Assembly (NCBI GenBank): GCA_002205965.3
Contig: NADL03000513.1
Span: forward strand, 248,001 to 312,000
Direction of reading: 5' to 3'
Length of the DNA: 64,000 bases
Origin: Kappaphycus alvarezii
Taxonomy: Eukaryota; Rhodophyta; Florideophyceae; Gigartinales; Solieriaceae
The position numbers were made by a program, and so were the translations under genes. Below the pieces are notes generated by a model, which was given only the letters and a program-made list of their open reading frames with translations, was not told where the DNA came from and did no database searches. Below, one piece after another: positions 21,598 to 33,000 of this stretch (positions are counted from its first letter, which is position 1; every line of letters begins with the position of its first letter).

Positions 21598-22990
21598 AAT
21601 GTGGTAGGGTGAAAATGGCGCCGACGGAAAAAGGAACCACTAACTACCGAGATGAGAGTCTTTGCGAGCAACTAAAGTGCTACCGTAGACGTTAACGGGT
21701 GGCGGAGAGGAGTAAGCATGAAAGCTGAGTGACTGCTTCTGTACAACCCCTAAACTTGTAGGCCCTACTACCTATGCTCTGCGACTGGCGTTAAGAAAAA
21801 AAAATTGTTAGTCTGAAGTTGAATCTCAAGTTCCTACCTGTTTGGGACTGAACTTGACGTTGTCTGCCAACTTGCTTTTCGTCTCATGGAGGAAGCACTT
21901 TACTAAGATTATATAGATTTTTCTTCCAAACTAAAATCTCCATAAAACTAAAAGAAGCACGAAAAACAGTAGGATTAGGCTTCATGTGGGCACAAAGAGT
22001 TTGACAAAACAAAAGATACTTGAAAGAAACTAAATGAATCTTCTTCTCAAAATCTTCCTACTCTATATCAGGACCTAGCACTTCCCCCAGGCCATCATAA
22101 AAAACCATGTACGCCCCACATATACCTTTGGCTGGCCCAAAAATTTCCGCCTCTTCCTGCAAAGATTACAGCCCGCCTGATTCCCCGGAACCGAGTCCAT
22201 GATCGGGACAACTTGACTTAACCAGTTAATTCCTTTCCCTCCCTTATGATCCGGTTCGAGGCCAACTTTTTCGTCCGCGAGTTCCCCATCTTCCTGTCCT
22301 TCCTCCCCAGCCCCCTCTTTTTATTCCTCTTCTCCGGGTTTGTCCTCTGTCTCCTCTTGTTCCATCCCGTTGACCACTTCGAGGGCCATCCACTCCTCGA
22401 AGCACTCCCTTGCCTTAAATTAGTCCTCCCCAGAGTCCGCCCCCACCGATTCTTGTGCTTCGATTTCCACCAGGTGACGAGCAACCAGCTCCGTCAAGCG
22501 TTTCCTGGGTTGGCGACGGAGGTAGTCCTGGACGTCGGTTGGGCCAGAAAGGAATAAAGGAGAGACGGCGATTGGGCGAGGGTGACGGGTTCTAGTAATG
22601 GGGCGGGAAGGAGAGAGTCGGTGCATGATGGTGTGAAGATAACTTTTTGCCGGCGCCTAACGTGTCTAAATGGTGCCAAACGGTTCAGAGTGACAGGTCC
22701 ATTGAATCAAAAAGTAGCGAAAATTGGTCCTATAGTGGGATTTAGTGAAACTCGCCTTAAATGGGTGATTTATGGCGAAATAATATGTGGAAATATTGAT
22801 TAACGGAAAAGATAAATAAGGGCAACGAGAATCAAATAAATGGAGAAGACTAAAAGAATTACCATCAAAGGGGAAGGTAATCTCTCATGAAAAGAGAAAC
22901 GAGAAAGAGGAAAAAGTATAGAGAAATGTTTAATTCGTGACGCAAAAGAAAAATAAACTAAAGGCAGAAAAAAAAGCGAAAGGGAATGAG
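21598..22990 (+). repeat. R-family repeat, copy R2 (longest complete-looking copy)
   Basis: Matches 62,790-64,000 over its first 1.2 kb with indels, copy R1 over 21,700-22,240, and copy R3 over about 21,720-22,020. It sits inside block copy II's flank, replacing the block part seen at 15,380-15,650 in copy I. It contains the minus-strand ORF relic described next and a TATA-like 'attatatag' near 21,908. No terminal repeats were identified, so its class is unknown. Confidence 0.65.
22218..22626 (-). pseudogene. Conserved ORF relic of the R repeat
   Basis: On the minus strand LSGPTDVQDYLRRQPRKRLT then ELVARHLVEIEAQES is followed, after one stop, by an acidic and then lysine/arginine-rich tail. 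The R4 copy (about 63,720-63,362, minus) encodes a similar EEYLRSQ...KRLTEQVGRHQVEIKAQ segment and a similar charged tail, also broken. Conservation of the same frame in two diverged copies suggests a real ancestral protein, perhaps a Gag-like or DNA-binding protein, but I do not recognise it. Confidence 0.4.
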
Positions 22991-23745
22991 GGGAGAAACT
23001 TAAATGGGAGCGACTTTCTCCTCGTAAAAATATGCCGCCAGTTTCTTTCTTAACACAATGAATTGCGTTTATCGCTCAACACCAACTGAGACTCTTTGGC
23101 GCCCAGTGGCACATTACTTTTGATTCAAACCAGCAAAATCACTCTCACTATCACCTTCGTTATGTTTTGCCCTCGCTAAAGCCCTTGATCGTTCATTCCA
23201 TACCTGATTGCTGCATGCTAGTTGTCGCAAGCAGTAAAACTTCTACCGCCAGGAACATGCAAAATCGCGAACTACTTTCAGTATGGGAGACTTGAAACCA
23301 TATCAAATGACTCATCGTAAGTCACTATGACAATTCAAGATATAGTTGCCGGAGAAGTGATGTTTTTTGACAACTAAAGAGAGGTCTTGAGTGAAATTTG
23401 AGGGATCTTCATCCTAACAATTTCTAACGGCATACAACGAAAAAGTGCAACAGTGTAGTACCAAACTCCGTTTAGATTCCCCCCGCTAGAAGTGTCAGAC
23501 GACGAAGTAAACTACCCATCATCTCCCCCGTGTAGTACAGATAAATATGTGGCAGAGGTCTTTACCAATATTAGGTTTCCGCTACATTCCTATCATATAT
23601 TGTACCAGTTAGCAGCTGACAATAAAGCATCATTAGCCTGTGAGTTTCATTGGCCAGTAAATTACCGGGGACAGAAAGTTTCCCCGTCAGCAATTCTACA
23701 CGAAATGGATCATTTGAGTTGACTTATCTTTGGACCATCAAAGGC

Positions 23746-24322
23746 TTAGGCTTGGCAATTGTTGGCTCGGACAAAGTAGACCCCTTCAGTCTCGTCCACA
23801 ACGGCGACAGCTACCAAGCGATTGCTGCAGCCGAAGCCGACGCCCGGCGACACCACGACTCGAAGCTCATCCAAGCGGCGGTTGGTTCGAGTATTTCGTA
23901 TCTCCAACAACAACTTGACATGCCCTTCGGTGATCTCCTCCCCGTACCATTGAGCCTTGAACACAACGGAAGTCGTTCCCTTCCATGCTCCTTCGCGGAG
24001 AGCCTGTCCCACTGCGATGTTGACTTGCTCGGTTCCAGCGTGCCCGGTGTGATCTCCTCCGAATTCTACATAGGTCTGGCTCGTGCCGTCACACGAGTAC
24101 CCGACGTTCTCTCCAAGGAATCGGGTGGACGTATCCAAATCAGTCTGGCGGCGATTCCATTGGTACCGTGCCACCAATTCAATGTCCTCAGTAATGGCAA
24201 TTCCTGTTCCGGCCACATTGCCGATTAGACTGATGGATGATGGAGTCGATAGCAGTTGCGTTGGCAGCGGCAAGCATACCGAGCGCAGCGATGATAAGGG
24301 CGGAGAATCGGAATGAAACCAT
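23746..24322 (-). pseudogene. Gene E, frameshifted copy II
   Basis: The ATG at 24,322 and signal peptide are the same as in copy I, but one extra A near codon 43 leads to a stop after 44 codons. The remaining body is open in another frame (from 24,273, 175 codons), beginning ISLIGNVAGTGIAITEDIEL and identical to copy I until the end, where a second extra base gives FVRANNCQA and stop. Copy IV shares this ending, so it is probably the ancestral C-terminus. The TATA-like GATAAAAG is kept at 24,426-24,433. Confidence 0.6.
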
Positions 24323-24986
24323 TGCGGAGCAGAAATTCGTGTGATTGATGGGAGGAGTTGTTTCTGATACTCACTTTTGGATGGTGTTTGTGCTGGGTGC
24401 CCGATACTGATGCTCAGGTTTCCCCCTTTTATCTTGCTTTACTAAACTGGGAAGATGGCTCCCGCGCCCGCGTGGTATGACATATCTGTAAACGGATCGG
24501 TACACGCAGGCCTCTTCGTGGACGACAAGACAGCAATATGATCATTATTGCCATCTGGCAATGGATACACAACGCCACGGCGTCTTCCTTGCTTTTTCGA
24601 TTTTTTCGTCTCATCCGTGAAGCCGCATCGAGGCAAATCGACACATTAAATGTGATTCGGGTCCACTCTGGAAGCGTGTGGCCTCGGTGGTAGTTTTGAA
24701 ACGGTATTGCAATCCACTCTTACAGCGAGAACTTCAGTCAGGTGTAGGAGGCTCCTCAGCGGGCGATTATGTCCGTCTTGCGACTCTCCCTGGATCTCAT
24801 GGACACGGTCCCAGTGTGTGAACTTATGAGTAAGCGGGTATATGATTACGCACTGGAAAGGGGAGTTTCCTCATTGAGTTATCAGTGACGACTTATCCCA
24901 CACAACGCTCTAGCGGCGTGGATACAACCGATCACATCTTCCATACATTAAAGTAACCCAAAATTCCTCCTCATTGAGTTGACGTA

Positions 24987-25315
24987 GTGGTTCAAATTAA
25001 CAGCGCAAGACGGTTGGACGGGGAAATGCTTGCTCCTCTTACTGCACGAATGGTACCGCCTACGGAGCTGATGCTTCCAACTTGCACTTGGTCAGCTCCC
25101 ACACGTGCTGTCTGTGCAGACATATCCCACACAGCCGTTTATGGTTGGGAGATCCCTTTGTCGATTTTTGAAAAGGTTTTACCAAATCCTTACTGTGGAG
25201 CAGTTGTAGACGTAGGCTTCAGCGAAGAGATATTGTCACTCGCCAAATTGCGAGCGCAGTACTGTACGAGATGCTAACATTCACGTCAGAAATGCTTTTC
25301 GTGATTATAAACGAG
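24987..25315 (+). pseudogene. Gene D, first exon (frameshifted copy II)
   Basis: The same ATG and the same 5' splice site (CGAG|GTAAGA at 25,315/25,316) as copy I. Residues 1-88 are almost identical (one replacement, R to P at GWEI.LSIF). A one-base insertion then shifts the frame to a stop 9 codons on. This makes copy II of gene D non-functional unless the insertion is a sequencing error. Confidence 0.45.
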
Positions 25316-25862
25316 GTAAGAAAAATCATCATAATTCAAATCCACTTCATCAAGTTTCCAACACACCGATTTGAGTGGATTAAGCCGGCATGCGTTATTT
25401 GGCTGGGCATGACAAGGAAAGAAGTTGGTACATGTTGCAGAATGATAAGGTTTTTGTTGATACGACTTTCAGCAAATGGTGCATCTGTTAGGATTTAAAT
25501 TTCGCTAACATAAAGCGCCTCTGCAAAGAATGCGAACTGCAACGCTCGATTTCGGATTGATTTGTCTCCGCTTCCTGCTTTAATTGATAAACCGGGGCTG
25601 GAATTAAGTGAAAGGCCACACGCATGAATGCCAGAATTTGGTCTGAATGTCAGCAGCATTTTACGGTTCGGAATGGCGTAGGTCGGAAGGCACTACGTAC
25701 AGTATGCTTCCCGAAAAGATACGCTGCGGCAGCGGTCTCGTCCAATCCAGATTGTCTTACAGCTGCCCTACGCTAGTCTTCTAGGAGTGTTTCCCTCTAG
25801 CCGTTCTTAGCGCAAAGTTAGGCCCTTTCCCTGTTTAAAAAAGCCACCAGTACCTGTAAGCA

Positions 25863-26135
25863 ATGAGCCCAAACTTTTCCTCCTTTTTCGTGGAAGGTAA
25901 TGTAGCAATCTGTAGCTTTCTTACATCAGAATCCGTTTATTCTGGTGAATATCCGCAACAGTTTATGAATCCAATCCTTGCCAAAACGGGCATGCTCATT
26001 GGATGTACAGGGCATGGAAACAAATTATACAGAATATCTTTGATGATACATCGAGTACATTTACAATTAAAATTGCTACCTCAAGGAACCATTGCAAAGG
26101 CTATCCTCAACAGCACAGCACGACAAACGAAAAGG
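25863..26135 (+). pseudogene. Gene D, second coding segment (copy II)
   Basis: An open frame of 94 codons runs through here, but small indels relative to copy I mean that it changes register with the copy I frame. The 5' splice site AAAAGG|GTGAGT at 26,135/26,136 is retained. Because both copies keep the splice site but not the frame, at least one copy is dead. Confidence 0.35.
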
Positions 26136-26429
26136 GTGAGTTGCTAAGAATGCAATGACAATCATAACTAAAACTGATCTCCGTAGACTTGACCAACGAG
26201 TGCATAATATGAAAAAAGGAAATATCACGAATGCAAGGCGCCATCATTAACGGAAAGTTGCGCGTCGTCGTGGTCACCTGAGGCTATATCAGGAACTTTG
26301 CATAGCTTAACTCTTGTGGCTTTTGAAACTTCGTGCTTGGCGCTCGTTGGCTCCAACACAAGTCTCATGAAGGACTTGCGTAATACTATTGAAAACTAAA
26401 TTTGACGCCGGCAAGGTTCGATTCGAAGT

Positions 26430-26640
26430 ACATTCGATTCAGTGGCAGCAAATACGATCTGAGTGAGAGCGCGTATGTCCGGAGTATCAGACAGCGCGGA
26501 GAGAATGGTTAAACTTGCTAATAGGGAAGCCCTGGCTTGTCCGGGGGAAAAATCCGAATTTCTAGCGGATACTTTGCCGTGAGGTGTTGCGGTTCTGTTT
26601 GACAAAAGCGGCCCGAGTTACTTGCAGACTAATGAAAACA
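26430..26640 (+). pseudogene. Gene D, third coding segment (copy II)
   Basis: Reads VRARMSGVSDSAERMVKLAN then REALACPGEKSEFLADTL followed by a premature stop caused by one extra C (ttgccgtgagg). Copy III has 'atgcgtgagg' at this point and stays open as MREVLRF. The upstream limit, an intron acceptor, is uncertain. The family is unknown. Confidence 0.4.
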
Positions 26641-27116
26641 AGGAAATCTTATGACAACGTTTCAATCCTCGATGGGCACTTTTATTCGAATTGAATTGAT
26701 AATATTCAGAGGTAACGCTCCCTTCACCAACCCAAAATTTCCCTGCTCTACTGCTTACAAGATGCCAATACTATACCGAGTATCCAAGCATCCGAGCGAA
26801 TATTTTAAGTGACGAATCATCTGTCAGAAACATACTGCTTTTTACACAGGCTCTTACTTACGCAAGATGCAGTTCAAACAGAGGATACAGGTATCAACTC
26901 TTCCCTACTACCAGTACCTGTTTAATAGGACATTGCGTTGGGCGCCATTCAAGTTATCCTAAAATTCCTATCACTAACTCGACACTGCCAGGCCCTCCTG
27001 CATCATCCCGACTCTAATGGGGTCAGTCCAGTACCGAGGAAGCGACGTTATCGTTCACTGCAGACTTGTCTCGAGTTCGGAAAGTTTAAAGTCCTCCTTG
27101 AAAAACAACGGCATTC

Positions 27117-27236
27117 TTATAGTGCTGGTGAGCCATTGATGATTGCGAGGAGCTCATTGAACTGCGCCTGAAGATCAGCACCTGCTGCAGCGGAAACAAG
27201 GATAGCGGCGGCAATGAAGAAAGTGGTGGTGTTCAT
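27117..27236 (-). CDS. Gene C: secreted microprotein (copy II)
   Basis: Encodes the same 39 residues as copy I. One base differs in the coding sequence (GCA for GCC in the AAAG signal-peptide end), a silent change. The TATA box is at 27,348-27,355 on the minus strand, with the same spacing. Flanking non-coding sequence differs from copy I by substitutions and indels. Expression of this copy is plausible, since promoter and frame are intact. Confidence 0.75.
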   Translation of the reverse strand: MNTTTFFIAAAILVSAAAGADLQAQFNELLAIINGSPAL

Positions 27237-27363
27237 TTTTACTTCAGGATTTTGCAGGACAAGAGTGACAGTTGGGAGCTTCGGCAATCACGTGAGTCGG
27301 AAAGGGTAGTAGCTTTTTGAAATAGTTATTTACCCTGCAAATGCACCCTTTTATAGCAGTGCG

Positions 27364-27819
27364 ATGTGCAGGAATTTTCCTGTCGTCCTACTTGAGAACA
27401 TTTCGTTTCAATTTGAATATGGAAACTTGTGGGGGCCACGGATGAATTTATTTGCGTTCCAAACCATCTCATCATGCGAGCTTAGTTTCGCGTCTAAGTT
27501 TTGGGACGAACAGAATTTAGCAACAGGTCCGTTATTGGCACTTCTTATTGGTCCCCATGCAACGGCTTTCAGAGATACCAAAGCATACGTAAGCATTCAC
27601 ACGGAACGACAATGGAGACAAGGAAGGTTTTTGCACGAAAGTGGCATACCCCCTTCACACGAGTCCTTAGACTTCCAACAAAATCCGGTACCCAGCACTT
27701 GGAAATGGACTCTGAACACTCCGTTCACTGGGGTTGTGAAGGATGATTCATTACTGCAATTTTGGTTTCCTACCATCATACAAGTTGACGGGTGTCACCC
27801 ATATTATCAGTTACAGTAA
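27364..27819 (+). CDS. Gene B: doubtful 151-codon ORF
   Basis: The longest open frame in the block, starting just 9 nt beyond gene C's TATA box in the opposite direction. It begins MCRNFPVVLLENISFQFEYG and has no recognisable domain. Copies I and III carry frame-destroying indels in this stretch, which is poor evidence for a protein. It could be a divergent gene sharing gene C's promoter region, or chance openness in conserved upstream DNA. Confidence 0.25.
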   Translation: MCRNFPVVLLENISFQFEYGNLWGPRMNLFAFQTISSCELSFASKFWDEQNLATGPLLALLIGPHATAFRDTKAYVSIHTERQWRQGRFLHESGIPPSHESLDFQQNPVPSTWKWTLNTPFTGVVKDDSLLQFWFPTIIQVDGCHPYYQLQ

Positions 27820-28002
27820 ACAAACGCCCCGTGCCCCTTCCGTTTCGGTGATGGGTGGCTCGCTACATGGCCAGGAATCCTTCGGCCCAAAGAATAAGAA
27901 CCAACTGCGTAGGAAATCGTAGCGAATGTAATTGAGGTTTCCATTACGAGATATTGCACAATACCGTCAGATATATCGATTGTGACAAATTAGTGCAAGG
28001 AT

Positions 28003-28549
28003 TGTGAAAATTGACCAAATATTTTAATCTCTATCCCGGTGTCCTACAGTGATGCTGAATTGTGGAGCAATATTTTTATTGAGGCCCACAATTTATATTT
28101 ATTATGAATCATCAAGGAATAATTTTATCTTTTTTACACTGGCATTATTTTATGCTGAATTCAGTGTGAAGTACTTATTATGTCCTACAGTTGGGTTTTT
28201 ATATTATACAGGCTATAATTACTACATTTCTGCTACCAACAAATTATTATCTGGATGATTGCTTACCTGGAAAATACTACAATAATTATTGCTGAGCCTA
28301 AATTATGTCTACCAAAATTATTGGACGGCTCACCTGTAGCAGGTTCACCCTGGTGTAGAGTATAAGTAGTCTAGGTTGTTAGAAATATTTTTACATCCTC
28401 GGGCTATCGAAATATCCCCCTCGATCAGATATTATTAAATTTGGTTTTCTATTCATTATTCATTCTAAGTGCGATTGTGGCATTTATTTATTTATTCAAG
28501 TTGGAACTATTTATTATTATTTGGATCTACCTATCCCAATTATTTTGCA
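28003..28549 (+). repeat. 5' LTR of the copia element
   Basis: Begins TGTGAAAATTGACC and ends ATTATTTTGCA. It aligns along its length with 33,001-33,521, with indels such as a segment near 28,330-28,345 missing from the 3' LTR. The 5' boundary is fixed by comparison with block copies I and III, which continue where this LTR starts. Confidence 0.9.
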
Positions 28550-28562
28550 GTTATGGGCCCAG
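28550..28562 (+). promoter_or_regulatory. Primer-binding site for initiator tRNA-Met half-molecule
   Basis: GTTATGGGCCCAG directly follows the LTR. It is the complement of CTGGGCCCATAAC, the anticodon stem-loop of eukaryotic initiator tRNA-Met (CAU anticodon included). Drosophila copia is known to prime from an internal tRNA-iMet fragment in the same way. The ATG of the Gag frame lies inside this site. Confidence 0.8.
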
Positions 28563-29323
28563 ATCGCCCCGAAATTCCTTCAAGGCCGAAATTTTCATGG
28601 GATCTTCGCACGGCTCCTTGGACGGGTGGTAAAGGACCTCAAAAAAAATATTTTGATGCTGTTCAAAAATGGAAATCTGTTCATGATTTATTACCAGCAT
28701 CAAATTCTAATAAGGTTCCTAAGGCAGTACAAGGTCTTGTCTTACAATCACAATTATTTGGACGAGCTCTTGATATTCGTGAGAAAATTCCAGTCACATA
28801 AATTCAGTCTGAAAATGGTGCATTAGCGATTGCTAACGGTATTCATAAGGTGGATCCTCTATCATCTATATCAGATACATTTCAAAAATTCTTAGATCTA
28901 TTACACACTACTCGTGGTGATAGTGAGTCTTTCAAAAATTTTGAATGACGATTTGATGCTCAAATTGCCCGATTTCATTCATCTTCTGGTACTTCGAAAT
29001 TACCTGAAGCACTGGTATCATTTTTGCTCCTGGCTAATTCCAAAATTGATTCAAACCAGCGAGTATCTATTTTGGTTGCTGCTTCTCCGAAGCATGAAGA
29101 AGCCGATTTGGAAAAAGGAAAAATCTTAGAATTAATCAAATATTCAGAAATATCATCTATTATTCGTTCATGTGACAAACCAAAAATACAAATCAAACAT
29201 TTGGAAATGCTCAAAAATATATCTCTTCAAATCGATCAAATATTTCATACGGAGAAAAGAAAAATTTCAAGAAAAATAATAAGCAAAGATTATCTCCTGA
29301 AGACTTTGCTGCGCTCAAGGTAA
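28553..29323 (+). pseudogene. Copia Gag (two in-frame stops)
   Basis: One frame runs 257 codons from the ATG inside the primer-binding site, interrupted by a TAA at 28,799 and a TGA at about 28,945. It reads MGPDRPEIPSRPKFSWDLRT, then a helical capsid-like segment with GLVLQSQLFGRALDI, LDLLHTTRGDSESFKNFE, FLLLANSKIDSNQRVSILVA. A frameshift near 29,270-29,320 separates it from the zinc knuckle CDRCGEIGHW...C (29,337-29,390). Gag would form the virus-like particle. This copy cannot encode it. Confidence 0.75.
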
Positions 29324-29329
29324 AATCAA

Positions 29330-30746
29330 CTTGTGACCGATGTGGAGAAATTGGCCATTGGGCCTATGAGAAAGATAAATGCAAGAGTGCTAAAAATTAT
29401 CATAAAGGTTCATCATCTAGAATGGGAAATGCAGAAAATATCAAAGACAAAAATGATTCTGGTTCCGTAAAATTTCATACGGTAAAAACGGTGCTTGATT
29501 CTCCGTCAAATACGTTATACCCAGGTCCGTTACTTGATGATGGAGCAACGTATAGTGGAATGGGTATTGTTGAATTACGAGCACTTTCGAAATTTATTTT
29601 ACCGAAATGGAATGGAATTCTTGATGAACTTTCTGAATGTATCAAGGAAACGCCCTTCTGGCAATACGGAAATGGCGACCACTCAAGCGAAAAAAGAAAA
29701 ATGATCGGTTCAATATTTTTATCAGCTATTTCAGACAATGGAAATCAGGTTAAAATAAGGCATCTAATAATCAGTGGATCATCTCAATGGGTTATTGGAA
29801 GAAATATCACAAGAAAATCAAATATTATTCATATGACGGACAATCGCATCGAGTTCGAGTCCGCAAATAATTCAATCGATTCTATAACATTGGTGGATAA
29901 TGGTCATCATTGTTATGTACCTGGAAATATATTTATACAATCATCCGAACCTATTGAAAACTCATTTCTATCAGCAATTTGTTCCAACAATATCAATACA
30001 TCAAAAAATATATCTTGGGCTGAAAAGAAGAAAATAATTAATAAGGTTCACAAACATGTATGTGGTCACTCAAATTATGATGATATAAAACTATTGTTAC
30101 AAAGAAATTTTATATGGGACGATGAGTGCAAAAAATTTCTATCAAGCATCATTGACTCCTGCAAATTTTGCGATGTCCTAAAAAAAACATCTCATCCTCG
30201 TGCAATATCTTTAAGCTCTATATCTCGCGTATTTAATGAATTGGTTTGTGTGGATCATTTTTTTGTGGAAAACTTGGAGATTTTTCACATTATGGACTCA
30301 CTGACCAGGTATTCAACTGGTTCAATAGTGCCCTCTTTAAGGATGGAAAATTGCGTTGATTGTATTGAGACTCTCTGGTTAACACCATTTTGGGACCTAA
30401 CAATTTACTGGGAGATCAGGCGTTTGACAATGATATTTTCAGAAGCTATCTTGAGGAAAGAGGAATTTAATTTTGTCCTACTGGTTCCCGCCGCCACAAC
30501 AAAAATTCTATTGTGTCGAAACATAAAATATTGGGAGATGTTTATATCCGTTCAAAAATATCCGATTCTTCTGCAAGTAATACGGTTCGTATTGCTCGAA
30601 TGTTTCAAATATCGAATGATTTATATGGAAATGATGTTGTTTCTTCATATGAGCTTGCCACTGGTCACACTCGGTCCATCGATAATTCTGGTCCTCGAAG
30701 TCTACCAAATGATTTAAGAGAAGCTCACAATGAGCTAAAGCCATGA
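29330..30746 (+). pseudogene. Copia protease/integrase region
   Basis: A long frame from about 29,330 to 30,390 contains the Gag knuckle, a poorly preserved protease part (no clear DSG/DTG), and the integrase zinc-binding region VHKHVCGHSNYDDI...CKFC. The catalytic core start VDHFF...IMDSLTRYS follows. After a frameshift near 30,390 the core continues in another frame (LLGDQAFDNDIFRSYLEERG, then SKHKILGDVYIR) to about 30,746. A stop inside EERGI* further breaks it. Integrase order before RT is diagnostic of Ty1/copia. Confidence 0.75.
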
Positions 30747-30849
30747 AGAAATTAAATCTTATTCTAAAATCAAAGTCTGTGACCGATATTCCAACTAATG
30801 TTGGCGACATTGTGGAAATTTTTATTCATCTGCCAAATCAAAAAAAGGA

Positions 30850-32345
30850 TCTTGGTCATCGCCCAAACCAGTATTAAAATTCGACAAAAAATCTCTTGTC
30901 GTCACAGTACCTGGATCCAATGGAAAATTTGTACATGCGGCAATTGAAGATGTCCGACATTCCGTTTCGTCTAATGAACTGACTTACCAAATTCAAAAGG
31001 CAAATGATTTATTGAATCAATCTATTGAATACTCTGTGGAAGATATTTCTGATGAAACGAACAATAACGAAGTGAAGAATGTGGACGAGAACAATTTTGA
31101 CGATCACTCTGATGATGGTATTTTTAACCAAAATATGAATGCTGAAGTCGAAAAATATAATGAATCAAAAAGCAATGGAAACTTATCAGAATCTAAAAAC
31201 ATATTATCTCTTGAACATGTTCCGATTGAATCCAAACGTAATTCCCTAATTCCTGAAAATTTAATTCATATCCCTGTGGATGAAAATGGTGAAAATGATG
31301 CGCATAAAATTGAATTGTGACCTGCAACGGAAATGAAATCATCTGAACAAAAAGATCTGAGTTTTTATCATAAAAGTTTTGGATCTACAGAACTTTTACT
31401 TCATCAAGCATCTGGACTTCCATCTCATATTATTTCAAATGCATACAATACGAAAGAAAATAATTTTCTCAGTACCTGTTCAAAAAATTCATGTTTCAAG
31501 AATTGTTCCCGATTCGAATGTAACATCCAGTCACGTTTTATACAAAATAAAAGTTTTGGATGATTGAAAATATTATTGCAAGGCTCAAACTGCTCCGCAT
31601 GGAAATGAGGATAAGGAAAAAAATAATTTAAGAACTGATTGAGGAATCTTTCTCCCAGATGGAAATTAGAATTATTTCCACAATTGCTACAATTTTGAAA
31701 TGGAATTTATCAAAGGTTAATGTCAAGTCTGCATTTTTACAATCTGGATCAGCATTACGAGATGTTTATGTGAGACCTCCTCGGGAATGCTCGGAAAATC
31801 CTTTTATTGGTTATTACTGTCTACCTCATATGGTTTAATCAACGCGAATGCAAAATGGCAAATACACTCGGATAATACATTCTTTGACCTCGGATTGAAA
31901 TCAGTCGTTTATATACCCCAATTATTTTTCATGAGTTCAAAAGGATCATTAATTCTGCTTGTCGTTAAATTGGTCGATGATATACTTATTACTGGACCAA
32001 AAAAATTAAGAGTCAATTTATCCAAGATCTTGGAAAAGTATATAAGCTTGGTACAATCGTACATAGTCCTGGATCTTTTAATTTCAATGGAGTTAGAATT
32101 ATGCAGTTTGATGACTATAAAATTAATGTCTCAGCTGATGAAAAACTAAATGGACTAGAACCTCATTCAATATCAAGAAATCGTCGAGAAAAACCTCATG
32201 AAGAAATGAACTCTTTTGAAAACTTCGCCTTTAATACGTTAAATGGTTCAATTGTCTATTTGGGTATGGTTGCATCTCCAGTGTCTGATTTTACAGCAAG
32301 TTATTTACAACAGAAAAGGTCAAATCTATTGGTTCGTTATTTATC
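30850..32345 (+). pseudogene. Copia linker and reverse transcriptase remnants
   Basis: An acidic Asn/Asp/Glu-rich linker (about 31,010-31,310) is followed by RT pieces in different frames. One is LSKVNVKSAFLQSGSALRDV (about 31,705-31,765), where the family motif has D in place of N. Then VYVRPPREC follows, and LILLVVKLVDDILITGPKK (about 31,952-32,010) carries the VDD box. A segment near 31,830-31,920 appears scrambled. The RT is not functional. Confidence 0.7.
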
Positions 32346-32358
32346 TATCTAATCTTCT

Positions 32359-32970
32359 ATGCTTCGGAATTTAAAATATTTTGGTTCTACAAGCACGTAT
32401 CGGCGCCCAGAAGTTTCTGGAAATTTCAATTTGTCAGTTGTTGTTTTTTATGATGCAGGAAAACCAGCCGGATCGACAAATGCGCAACTTGGATGTATTG
32501 GTGGGTTGCTAACTGGCTCCTTAAATTTTAATTCAATATTTCATACAATTTATTGGCATCAAACTCTATCTCTGCGTCCTGTTAAATCTATTGCATCTGG
32601 TGAGATATTGGCTGCTGGTGAAGCTATCGAGGAAAGAAAAATTATTGCAGCAGCATACAGTACAATTCCTAATATCAATATTCCTATTCATGTTGCTTTT
32701 GATTCAAAAGATCTATTCAGCTCTTTATCTACTTGTCGTGTGCCTGAAGACAAATCTATCAGAGCGGATGTTCAATTAATTCGATATAATTTCGAAACGA
32801 ACAAAATCAAGAAAATGCGATGGATACCAGGTTCAATTAGTAACTCCAACCCGCTCACAAAAAAGGACAGGCCTGTATCTGACATGCTCAAGCTCCTCTT
32901 ATTTGATGGGTCCATACCTATGGATATGAGTAATATTTTATCTCGGGATTCATCTCAGTCAATAGGATAA
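32359..32970 (+). pseudogene. Copia RNase H domain (open frame)
   Basis: An uninterrupted 203-codon frame, the best preserved part of the element. It has VVFYDAGKPAG (first RNase H acidic residue), RPVKSIASGEILAAGEAIEE (second), IPIHVAFDSKDLFSSLSTC (third), and a C-terminal IRADVQLIRYNFE...KKMRWIPG segment. Over this region the match to my recollection of CoDi-type copia RNase H is strong. It stays open although the rest of pol is broken. Confidence 0.8.
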
Positions 32971-32987
32971 ATTTAGTTCAATATTTC

Positions 32988-33000
32988 AAAAAGGAAGTGG
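32988..33000 (+). promoter_or_regulatory. Polypurine tract of the copia element
   Basis: AAAAAGGAAGTGG stands immediately before the 3' LTR's TGTAAAAATT, the expected place for the plus-strand primer. Confidence 0.7.

Larger units (their letters stand above)
23030..28002 (-). repeat. Duplicated gene block, copy II (inverted)
   Basis: Reverse complement of 10,477-15,400 of copy I, with positions summing to about 38,455-38,480. Identity looks close to 97% in the segments compared, with dispersed single-base indels. It carries genes E (broken), D (broken), C (intact) and the doubtful ORF B. It is cut at 28,002 by the copia 5' LTR and does not resume after the copia element. Confidence 0.85.

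Noticed and set aside
23650-24228. 192-codon plus-strand ORF
   Set aside because: It is antisense to gene E copy II across the conserved body. Gene E has the signal peptide, promoter and matching copy I frame, so this frame is a shadow.
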